Assembly: GCF_000017625.1 (NCBI RefSeq)
Contig: NC_009712.1
Coordinates: 868,001-932,000, forward strand
From: Methanoregula boonei 6A8
GTDB taxonomy: Archaea > Halobacteriota > Methanomicrobia > Methanomicrobiales > Methanospirillaceae
Length of the DNA stretch: 64,000 bases
Direction of reading: 5' to 3'
Below the pieces are notes generated by a model, which was given only the letters and a program-made list of their open reading frames with translations, did not search any database and was not told the DNA's origin. The stretch's first letter is position 1. The number at the start of each line of letters is the position of its first letter. Both the position numbers and the translations under genes were made by a program. Positions 36,019 through 43,621 of this stretch are shown in pieces.

Positions 36019-36462
36019 CAAGGGGAGATTTACCCCGAAGAGCGCTGTTGCGGGGACCGGGCCGGCAAACCTCTTTACGTACTTCCGGCAGCTGGTCCGG
36101 TCCACGATCACGTCCATCGCGTCCAGCCATGCGGCAGCCCTGTTGGCCGGCATCATGGTAGCAAGGGTTACGCAAAGATCCACGACCGGCGAACCGATCC
36201 GGGTGCCCGGGTAGAACGGCTCATCCGCATTTACGATGGCACCACAGCGTGTGCAGATAAACCGTTTCACCGTCACGTGCAGCGTGCGCTCCCGGTCATT
36301 CTCCCGGATAACTGCAAAGATCTTTTTTTTTGTATCATAGCCTGAGACCGGCCCCCCGCAGGAGGGACAGGAAGCCCGGTCCGTAAAGATCGCCCCGTCA
36401 ACCACAATGAGAGAGGCCTGGACAATGGTGGAGAGCATAGGCGGGATACGGGGTGCCTTCAT
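35827..36462 (-). CDS. Zinc-ribbon protein resembling transposase-type DNA-binding regions
   Basis: 211 residues, unknown family. An N-terminal zinc ribbon (CPSCGGPVSGYD ... CTRCGAIV) is followed by a helical section (SPVVDLCVTLATMMPANRAAAWLDAMDVIVDRTSCRKYVKRF) of the helix-turn-helix kind. This layout is reminiscent of transposase N-termini or of regulators derived from them. The last ~64 codons, ending EEEKEDRQVQAP, lie antisense to the small membrane protein and look like a read-through into the opposite gene, so the original 3' end may have been lost. Divergent from fdhA. Confidence 0.6.
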   Translation of the reverse strand: MKAPRIPPMLSTIVQASLIVVDGAIFTDRASCPSCGGPVSGYDTKKKIFAVIRENDRERTLHVTVKRFICTRCGAIVNADEPFYPGTRIGSPVVDLCVTLATMMPANRAAAWLDAMDVIVDRTSCRKYVKRFAGPVPATALFGVNLPLSVTTLSALATGAGSELGAVSGAEVLTACGFPSAYRAALHRPLRKEGEDRDPEEEKEDRQVQAP

Positions 36463-36555
36463 GGGACTGCTCCACGATGAGCATAATGGTTCTGGCCCGG
36501 ATCTTCTGCCGTTAACCCACTAATAATCATCATTTTTTCATCAGATTTGATCACG

Positions 36556-36584
36556 CTTAAATATATTGGACACAGACCCTGTGT
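36556..36584 (+). promoter_or_regulatory. fdhAB promoter with adjoining palindrome
   Basis: CTTAAATATATTGG (36556-36569) is a strong archaeal TATA element. Immediately after it ACACAG-ACC-CTGTGT (36570-36584) forms a perfect 6-base dyad between the TATA box and the expected start near 36590. The ribosome site GAGGT precedes the ATG at 36600. The dyad is well placed for a repressor. Confidence 0.6.
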
Positions 36585-36599
36585 GTTCGAGGTTAGAAC

Positions 36600-38465
36600 A
36601 TGGATTTCAAGTACGTACCAAGCACCTGCCCCTACTGTGGCAACGGGTGCGGTGTCAACCTTGTCGTTGCTGACGGCAGGTTCGTGGGGATCTCCCCGTG
36701 GCACCGGAACCCGGTCAACGAGGGAAAGGTCTGTATCCGCGGGAACAAGTCCTACGAGTTCGTCAACAGCCCCGCCCGGCTCACCACGCCCCTCATCAAG
36801 AAGGGCGACAAGCTTGAGGAAGCAAGCTGGGAAGACGCGTACAAGGAGATCGCAAACGCGTTCAAATCCGTCAAGGGCGACGCAATCGGTGTAGTCGCAT
36901 CTGCACGGAACAGCAACGAGGACTCCTTTGTCTTAAAGAACTTCGCAGCAAACGTGCTCAAGACTGCAAACATCGATTACTGCGGCCGCCGCTGCAATGC
37001 CGATGCGGTCAAGGGCCTTGCCGATGCCTTTGGTAACGGTGCAACCACAAACTCTCTTGCTGACCTTTCCCAGGCAAAGGCAATCCTTGTTGTGGGAAGC
37101 AACCCTCTCGAGGAGAACCCGCTTGCCGGCCGCCAGATCATCCTTGCCAAGCAGAACGGTGCCAAGATCATTGTTGCCGATGCACGCAAAACGGCAACTG
37201 CACGGCTTGCCGACCTCCACATTGCCTGCAACCCGGGCACCGGTGTAGCAATCGTCAACGGTATCATCACCGAGATTGTGAAGGCAGGAAAGGAGAACAA
37301 GGACTACATCGCAAAGCACACAAAAGACTTTGAAAAGGCAAAGGCGGCAGCAGCATCCTGCACCCCCGACGCGGTCGCAAAAGCTGCCGGCATCAGTGCT
37401 GCGGATGTCACGAAAGCTGCCGAGATCTTTGCTGCAGCACAGCCCGCAGCGGTCGTTACCTCTGCAGGTGCAGGCTCAGGCGATCTGATCCGGGCGGTTG
37501 CAAACCTCCAGCTCGTAACCGGAAACGTGGGCAAAGCCGGCGCAGGTGTCAACCTCCTCCGCGGCAAGTCCAATGCCCAGGGTGCAGCCGATGTTGGTGC
37601 AGTCCCCGGTGAGGGTGGCCTTACCGTCCCCGCCATGATCGAGGCGGCAGCAGCCGGCAAGATCAAGGCACTCTACGTTGTAGGCGAGAACATCGCCATC
37701 GCTTCCGCAGGCGCGAATGTTGCCGAGGCCCTCGGCAAGCTTGATATCCTCGTTGTCCAGGACATGTTCCTGACCGAAACCGCCGCCAGGGCAAACGTAG
37801 TTCTTCCCTCTGCCTCCTTTGCAGAGCGCGACGGAACCGTCACCAACGCCGAGCGCCGCGTCCAGCGGGTCCGCAAGGCAATCGAACCGGTTGGCAGCGC
37901 AAAGGCAGACTGGGAGATCACCAGTGGGATCGCAAAGGCCATGGGCCATGAGAAGGACTTCGCGTTCAAGGATGCCGAGGCAGTCTTTAACGAGATCGCA
38001 AAGGCTGTTCCCTCTTACGCAGGTATCACCTATGCGGCACTCGAGAAGCCCGAGGCAATCCAGTGGCCGGCAGCCGGCGGCAAGTTCGGAACCGCAGTTC
38101 TCTATGCCGACAAGTTTGCCACCAAGGATGGCAAGGCTGCATTTGCCGCAGTCGAGTACAAGGCCCCCGAAGCAGCCGGCGCCGAGTACCCGCTTGCTGT
38201 AGCAACGGTCTGGCCCATGGGCACACTCTCTCTCAACTCCGCGTCCATCACCCGCGAGTGGCCTGAACCGACGGTGCAGATCAATCATGATGATGCAAAG
38301 GCTCTTGGTGTCCTTGACGGTTCCCGCGTGAAGGTCACCTGCAAGGCAGGTGTCGTCGAGATTACCGCAGCCGTCACCAAGAATATCAAGAAGGGTGTTG
38401 TTGCGATGACCGTCCCCGCGGGCATCATGACTGTAAAGATCGAGAAAACCGCAGGAGGGAACTAA
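36600..38465 (+). CDS. fdhA: F420-linked formate dehydrogenase alpha subunit (molybdopterin enzyme), divergent
   Basis: 621 residues. Oxidises formate at a Mo/W-bis(pyranopterin) site. The N-terminal 4Fe-4S motif uses Cys10, Cys13, Cys17 and Cys45. The cofactor-binding pattern continues with GSNPLEENP, VTGNVGKAGAGVNLLRGKSNAQGAADVG and a C-terminal LSLNSASITREW region. The metal-ligand position is Cys132 in DYCGRRCNAD. In typical formate dehydrogenases this residue (Cys or Sec) is followed by a catalytic His; here it is Asn133. The protein is also ~60 residues shorter than most methanogen FdhA. It may be a diverged paralogue with altered activity. fdhB follows after 2 bases. Confidence 0.85.
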   Translation: MDFKYVPSTCPYCGNGCGVNLVVADGRFVGISPWHRNPVNEGKVCIRGNKSYEFVNSPARLTTPLIKKGDKLEEASWEDAYKEIANAFKSVKGDAIGVVASARNSNEDSFVLKNFAANVLKTANIDYCGRRCNADAVKGLADAFGNGATTNSLADLSQAKAILVVGSNPLEENPLAGRQIILAKQNGAKIIVADARKTATARLADLHIACNPGTGVAIVNGIITEIVKAGKENKDYIAKHTKDFEKAKAAAASCTPDAVAKAAGISAADVTKAAEIFAAAQPAAVVTSAGAGSGDLIRAVANLQLVTGNVGKAGAGVNLLRGKSNAQGAADVGAVPGEGGLTVPAMIEAAAAGKIKALYVVGENIAIASAGANVAEALGKLDILVVQDMFLTETAARANVVLPSASFAERDGTVTNAERRVQRVRKAIEPVGSAKADWEITSGIAKAMGHEKDFAFKDAEAVFNEIAKAVPSYAGITYAALEKPEAIQWPAAGGKFGTAVLYADKFATKDGKAAFAAVEYKAPEAAGAEYPLAVATVWPMGTLSLNSASITREWPEPTVQINHDDAKALGVLDGSRVKVTCKAGVVEITAAVTKNIKKGVVAMTVPAGIMTVKIEKTAGGN

Positions 38466-38467
38466 CC

Positions 38468-39721
38468 ATGACAAAGAAAGGCGATATGCTCTACGCGTGG
38501 ACCAACGACGCAGAGATCCAGAAGAAAGCCGAACTGGGTGGCGCAGTCACCTCGCTGTGGAAGCACGCGCTTGAGTCCAAGACCGTTGATGCGGTGCTGG
38601 TCATCTCCAAGGGTAAGGACCTGTACGATGCAAAGCCGACCCTTGTTACCGATCCGGCGCAGCTGGCAAACACAGCAGGTTCACTCCACTGCGGTACGCT
38701 CCTCCTGCCAAAACTCATCAAGAAGTACTTCGGCGGTGCAGAGACCATGAAGATCGGGGTCACCGTCAAGGGTTGCGATGCGATGGCATTCTACGAACTG
38801 GCCAAGCGCAAGCAGATCAACCTGGACAATATCTTTATGATCGGCGTCAACTGTGGTGGGTCGGTAAGCCCGGTCCTTGCACGGAAGATGATTGCCGACA
38901 AGTACGAAGTGGACCCGGACACCGTCCACAAGGAAGAGATCGACAAGGGCCAGTTCATCATCGAGTACGAGGGTGGACACAAGGGTATCACGGTCGACGA
39001 GCTCGAAGAGCACGGCTACGGCCGCCGGTCCAACTGCCGCCGCTGCAAGATGAAGGTCCCCCGCCAGGCAGACCTTGCCTGCGGTAACTGGGGTGTTATC
39101 GGCCCCCGTGCCGGAAAGGCAACCTTTGTCGAGGTCTGCTCCGAGAAAGGCGCAAACCTCGTGGACAGCGCAGTGAAAAAGGGCATCCTTGCTACCGAGG
39201 CACCCAACCCCAAGGGGCTTGAGATCCGCGGTAAAGTCGAGGGTGCCATGATCAAGCTCGGCGAGAAGTGGCGAGGCAAGGACTTTACCGGTCTTGGCGA
39301 AGGCAAGGACCGGTTAAAGAAGATCATGACCGAGACCTCGCGCTGCATCAAGTGCTACTCGTGCATCTCTGCCTGCCCGATCTGCTACTGCGTTGACTGC
39401 ACGACAAAGAACCCGGTCTATGTCAAGTCGGGCACAGTCCCGCCGGACTTCATGTTCCACCTCATCCGCTTTGCCCACATTGCAGACTCCTGCGTGAACT
39501 GCGGCCAGTGCCAGGAACTCTGTCCGTCAGAGATCCCCAACGCGCTCTTCATGCACGCCCAGCAGGTCGAGCTTGAGAAGATGTTCGGTCATGTGCCCGG
39601 GGTTTCCATGGAACTGCCGCTCCACGCGTTTGTCGAGGAGAGGTCAGAGCGTGCCCGTCTTTCAAACACCGGCAGCGACATGATCTACGAGAACGTGTTC
39701 AACCCGGTCCCGAAGAAATAA
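38468..39721 (+). CDS. fdhB: F420-reducing formate dehydrogenase beta subunit
   Basis: 417 residues of the FdhB/FrhB family that binds FAD and passes electrons between F420 and iron-sulfur clusters. The N-terminal domain has KAELGGAVTSLWKHAL and NCGGSVSPVLARKM; the C-terminal part has two cluster motifs, CIKCYSCISACPICYC and CVNCGQCQELCPSEIP. An extra Cys group (NCRRCKMKVPRQADLACGNWG) is also typical. It starts 2 bases after fdhA, so the two are an operon. A complex with FdhA, and possibly with heterodisulfide reductase as in other methanogens, is inferred. Confidence 0.92.
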   Translation: MTKKGDMLYAWTNDAEIQKKAELGGAVTSLWKHALESKTVDAVLVISKGKDLYDAKPTLVTDPAQLANTAGSLHCGTLLLPKLIKKYFGGAETMKIGVTVKGCDAMAFYELAKRKQINLDNIFMIGVNCGGSVSPVLARKMIADKYEVDPDTVHKEEIDKGQFIIEYEGGHKGITVDELEEHGYGRRSNCRRCKMKVPRQADLACGNWGVIGPRAGKATFVEVCSEKGANLVDSAVKKGILATEAPNPKGLEIRGKVEGAMIKLGEKWRGKDFTGLGEGKDRLKKIMTETSRCIKCYSCISACPICYCVDCTTKNPVYVKSGTVPPDFMFHLIRFAHIADSCVNCGQCQELCPSEIPNALFMHAQQVELEKMFGHVPGVSMELPLHAFVEERSERARLSNTGSDMIYENVFNPVPKK

Positions 39722-39723
39722 TC

Positions 39724-39762
39724 TTTTCCTTTTTTAGCATACCTGTCTGAATTTTTTTTTAA
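39724..39762 (+). terminator. Poly-T tracts after fdhB
   Basis: T6 and T10-type runs within 40 bases of the fdhB stop, a strong archaeal U-tract terminator. Confidence 0.55.
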
Positions 39763-39938
39763 ATCAGGGTGGCACCCGACAAAAAACGCCACTCCTGCAA
39801 AAAACATATTCCCTGATATGCTGCCCGGTTTCTGCAAAAGAAAAGATAATCCTTGCGTTTCCTTCCTGTGAGAAAAATCCCTGAAAATTTAATACCCGGT
39901 TACCCCCACAGTAATTCATGCTTTCCGGAGCCGGTTCC

Positions 39939-40304
39939 ATGGCACGGATCGGGATTGCCCTTTTCCTTGCAGCCCTGCTTATTTTTGTTGCGGGCTGCAC
40001 CGGGTCATCCCCGCCACCGGCCCCCCAGATACGGGCATACACCCCACAGACAACGATCCTTATAGGGAGTACCAGCGTTAATCCGCAGGTCCTTACTGTG
40101 GAAAAGGGCGTAACCGTTACATGGCTCAATATCGATATGGGGTTGCACACGGTTGCTTCCGATGAGGGGGATCCCGACTCTTTTGTGTCCTATCCGCTGT
40201 CAACGAACGATGAGTTCCAGTGGACATTTACCCTGCCGGGAACGTACGGCTACCACTGCACGGATAATCCCAACATAAAAGGGACGATCATCGTAAGTTC
40301 CTGA
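39939..40304 (+). CDS. Cupredoxin-like lipoprotein with incomplete copper site
   Basis: 121 residues from the ATG at 39939 (an in-frame ATG at 39918 gives 7 more). Lipoprotein signal with lipobox VAGC, then a plastocyanin-like beta sandwich (VLTVEKGVTVTWLNIDMGLHTV, TFTLPGTYGYHCTDNPNIKGTIIV). The first copper ligand His (GLHTV) and the Cys (YHC) are present. The C-terminal ligand loop that usually reads CxxHPxM is CTDNPNI, so the second His and the Met are Asn and Ile. It may bind copper differently or have lost electron-transfer function. Monocistronic. Confidence 0.8.
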   Translation: MARIGIALFLAALLIFVAGCTGSSPPPAPQIRAYTPQTTILIGSTSVNPQVLTVEKGVTVTWLNIDMGLHTVASDEGDPDSFVSYPLSTNDEFQWTFTLPGTYGYHCTDNPNIKGTIIVSS

Positions 40305-40372
40305 TCCGGAATCCCTTCTGGAGCGGGCAGTTCCCTTGGGCAAAAGATGCAATAAGCCCGGGACCGGATACG

Positions 40373-40560
40373 TTCTGAAATTTACCTTCCTCTCCTTTTT
40401 TACACCAACAAAACGGATCGTGGTCATCGCCAAAGTGGCGGGTCCCTGCTCTTTTACTCAGAAGATAACGCGCCTGACCCGCGATTTTTATGGGATATGT
40501 TCTTCAGTACGCCTGCCCGCAGGAAGGGCACAGCAACCGGCCGGCAAAGTCGCAGATGAT
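40373..40560 (+). pseudogene. Decayed duplicate of the 5' end of the ClC transporter gene
   Basis: Two blocks match the start of the intact ClC gene at 43622. Around 40376-40445 the encoded TPTKRIVVIAKVAG matches TPTKRTIIIAIVVG, and around 40487-40530 MGYVLQYACPQEGHS matches MGYILQYVYPQEGQS. The two blocks are now in different frames and the segment between them is scrambled. The remainder of the gene is absent. It is a duplication remnant about 3.2 kb upstream of its source. Confidence 0.7.
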
Positions 40561-40661
40561 ATGTTTCCAGGATTTATATGCCGTAAATCCCGGGGTGATT
40601 CAGATTTTGAAACACCGGGTGGGATTTATCTGTTCAGCGGCTTTAGACTGTGTGATCGATT

Positions 40662-40964
40662 ATGCCAGAGAATGCAAATACCGGTACTCCCGGGAATGTA
40701 TCCCGGGATTCAAGGGCCTACCCGATGGAGCGGGATGGCGAGGTTACTTCTTCGCTCTACCTTGTGCAGCTTACCTGTCCCCAGTGCGGAAAATCAACAC
40801 TTCATGCAGAATTCCCGGATCACTATGAAGCCTGGATCAAATGTTCGTCATGCGGTTTTTTTATGGGGATGAGTCACGACGAATGGCACAGTATGGAAAA
40901 CAGTCCCAATCTTAATGAAAAAATAAAAAAGATGGCAAGAAAAAAGAAAATTCTGGAATTGTAA
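40662..40964 (+). CDS. Small zinc-ribbon protein
   Basis: 100 residues. A CPQCGK...IKCSSCGFFMGM zinc ribbon occupies the middle (about residues 39-69), preceded by a disordered Ser/Asn/Thr-rich tail and followed by a basic helix ending KKMARKKKILEL. Short two-CxxC proteins of this kind in archaea often bind nucleic acid or partner proteins, but I cannot assign a function. It lies between the ClC remnant and the P-type ATPase. An internal ATG at 40725 is an alternative start. Confidence 0.65.
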   Translation: MPENANTGTPGNVSRDSRAYPMERDGEVTSSLYLVQLTCPQCGKSTLHAEFPDHYEAWIKCSSCGFFMGMSHDEWHSMENSPNLNEKIKKMARKKKILEL

Positions 40965-41035
40965 CGAAATTTGCCATCGAACTGCATATTGACCCGGGAG
41001 ATTTCTATTGCAGGGTAAACGGAGGATAGGAGTCT

Positions 41036-43465
41036 GTGACAGGTAGTCCGATATCTCCGGGTACGGCAGCGGATTTGTCCGGACCTGGTCAGGCCCCCAT
41101 GACAGGATTGACCGGTGCAGAGGTAACTGACCTTCGGGGCCGGTACGGCTTCAATGATCTTCCTGAAGAAAAGAAACACCCGCTGCTCAAATTCCTGTCC
41201 TATTTCTGGGGCCCGATCCCGTGGATGATCGAGGCAGCCGCCATCCTGTCGGCAGCAATTGCGAACTGGGAAGATTTTGCGGTCATTCTGCTCCTCCTGA
41301 TGACCAATGCGGTTGTGGGATTTCTCCAGGAGAGAAAAGCAGAGAACGCAATCGAACTCTTAAAAAAGCAGCTTGCACCCAATGCCCGCGTGATCCGGGA
41401 TGGGACCTGGCAGGAGATCCCGGCCCGCGAACTCGTGCCCGGAGATAGTGTCCATATCCGGCTCGGGGACATTGTACCGGCAGATGCCCTGCTGGGAAAC
41501 GGGAAATACCTCCTGCTTGATGAATCGGCACTGACAGGTGAATCCCTTCCGGTAGAAAAGAAACCGGGGGACACGGTTTATTCCGGGTCCATCGTCCGCC
41601 AGGGCGAGATGGATGCAACGGTCACCACCATAGGAGGAAACACCTTTTTTGGCAAGACCGCCCGGCTTGTCCAGGTAAAATCCCCACGAAGCCATTTCAA
41701 GGCCGCCATAGAACGGATCGGGAACTACCTCATTATCCTTGCAGTCGTGCTGGTCAGCATCATTTTTATCATCGCGCTTTTACGGTCTGAATCATTAGTA
41801 GACACACTCCAGTTCGCCCTCATCCTTGTCGTAGCAGCAATTCCTGCAGCACTACCTGCTGTAATGACGGTCACCCTTGCCGTCGGGGCAGTGGCGCTGG
41901 CAAAAAAAGAGGCGATTGTCAGCAGGCTTTCTGCCATAGAAGAGATGGCTGGAATGGATATCCTCTGCTCGGATAAGACCGGGACAATCACGCAGAATTC
42001 CATCAGTATCGGAGAGATCAGGACGTTTCCCGGGGTTTCGGAACAGGATGTCATTATCGCTGCGGCACTGGCCTCAAAAAAAGAGAGCAATGATCCTATC
42101 GATAGGGCGATCATCGAAAAAGCCGGATCTGCCACCACTTCCGGAGAGCCTGGTACCCAGGGGTACGAGGTTATCGATTTTGTGCCGTTCGACCCGGACT
42201 CAAAGTATGCAAAGGCGAAGATCAGGAACGCCGGTGGAACCGTAATGGAAGTGGCAAAGGGCGCTCCCCAGGCAATTGCCTCTCTTGCCGGGACAGAAGC
42301 GGTACTTGCTCAAACGCTGGACGGCTGGATTACGGCGTTTGCCGAAAAAGGGTACCGGGCGCTTGGTGTTGGACGGACAACACCTGACGGTACATGGCAG
42401 TATCTTGGCCTGATCGGGCTGTTCGATCCGCCCCGCGAGGATGCGGCGGCCACGATCGCCGAGGCACAAAAACATGGCGTGAACGTGAAAATGGTGACCG
42501 GGGATCATGTCGCCATTGCAAAGGAGATCGCCGGGAAGGTGGGCCTTGGCCGGAACATCCTTCCCCGGACTGCGCTAACTGCAGGTGACGGGGACGAGTC
42601 CCGGAAACAGATGGAGGCTGCCGACGGGTTTGCCCAGGTCCTCCCTGAAGATAAGTTCCGGATTGTGAAAATCCTCCAGGCAGGCGATCATATTGTCGGG
42701 ATGACCGGGGACGGCGTGAATGACGCGCCGGCACTCCGGGAGGCTGATGCCGGTATTGCGGTCGCCGGTGCAACGGATGCTGCAAAATCTGCTGCTGATA
42801 TCGTACTTACCAAACCCGGGCTCTCGGTCATCATCGATGCGATTGAGCGGAGCCGTGAGATATTCCGGCGGATGGAAAATTATGCAGTCTACCGTATCGC
42901 AGAGACCGTCAGGGTCCTGATATTCCTGACTCTTTGTATTGTGCTCCTTAATTTTTACCCGGTTACCGCACTCATGCTGGTCGTGCTTGCAATCCTCAAT
43001 GACCTCCCCATTATGATGATAGCCTTTGATAATGCGCCGGTCGCAGCGAAGCCCGTGCGATGGCAGATGAACCGCATCCTGACCCTCGCATCAATCCTTG
43101 GGATCCTCGGTGTTGTCTCAAGTTTTATCCTTCTCTGGGTAGCACGGGAATATTTCCATCTTGATGCCGGTGTCATCCAGACGCTCATTTTCCTCAAGCT
43201 GGCAGTCGCGGGCCATATGACGATTTACCTTGCCCGTACCGGCCAGCAGCATTTCTGGGAACGGCCGTTGCCGGCGTTCGCTCTTTTTAGTACTGCAGAA
43301 CTTACGCAGGTGGGTGCAACACTTATTGCGATCTATGGTGTTTTCGTCATGACGCCCATCGGGTGGTCGCTAGCCCTCATCGTCTGGGGCTACGCACTGG
43401 TATGGTTTGTGATCAACGACCAGGTTAAGGTACTGTTGTTCAGGAAAATCCATCCCTATTCATAA
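41036..43465 (+). CDS. Plasma-membrane proton-efflux type P-ATPase (P3A)
   Basis: 809 residues. P-type ATPase with ALTGESLPV (actuator), CSDKTGTITQNSIS (phosphorylated Asp), KMVTGDHVAIAKEI and MTGDGVNDAPALREADAGIAVAG (hinge). The overall order, the short C-terminus and DPPREDAAATI match the PMA1-like proton ATPases found in several methanogens. About ten membrane helices. It starts with GTG at 41036 preceded by AGGAG; an ATG at 41099 is possible. It would export H+ and energise the membrane or regulate pH. The neighbouring ClC transporter may provide a balancing anion flux. Confidence 0.9.
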   Translation: MTGSPISPGTAADLSGPGQAPMTGLTGAEVTDLRGRYGFNDLPEEKKHPLLKFLSYFWGPIPWMIEAAAILSAAIANWEDFAVILLLLMTNAVVGFLQERKAENAIELLKKQLAPNARVIRDGTWQEIPARELVPGDSVHIRLGDIVPADALLGNGKYLLLDESALTGESLPVEKKPGDTVYSGSIVRQGEMDATVTTIGGNTFFGKTARLVQVKSPRSHFKAAIERIGNYLIILAVVLVSIIFIIALLRSESLVDTLQFALILVVAAIPAALPAVMTVTLAVGAVALAKKEAIVSRLSAIEEMAGMDILCSDKTGTITQNSISIGEIRTFPGVSEQDVIIAAALASKKESNDPIDRAIIEKAGSATTSGEPGTQGYEVIDFVPFDPDSKYAKAKIRNAGGTVMEVAKGAPQAIASLAGTEAVLAQTLDGWITAFAEKGYRALGVGRTTPDGTWQYLGLIGLFDPPREDAAATIAEAQKHGVNVKMVTGDHVAIAKEIAGKVGLGRNILPRTALTAGDGDESRKQMEAADGFAQVLPEDKFRIVKILQAGDHIVGMTGDGVNDAPALREADAGIAVAGATDAAKSAADIVLTKPGLSVIIDAIERSREIFRRMENYAVYRIAETVRVLIFLTLCIVLLNFYPVTALMLVVLAILNDLPIMMIAFDNAPVAAKPVRWQMNRILTLASILGILGVVSSFILLWVAREYFHLDAGVIQTLIFLKLAVAGHMTIYLARTGQQHFWERPLPAFALFSTAELTQVGATLIAIYGVFVMTPIGWSLALIVWGYALVWFVINDQVKVLLFRKIHPYS

Positions 43466-43621
43466 TCCGGTTTTAATGGCCGGTTTACCCGGGTCCCGGT
43501 GTGCCGCAAATACGCCGGTCTCGAAAAATGCCGGGCAAAGAATCATCCGGGAAAATTCCCCGGCCCTTAATAAGAATCCTGAAATAGAATCGGGAGAAAA
43601 AGTAAAAAAACCGCAGAATCC

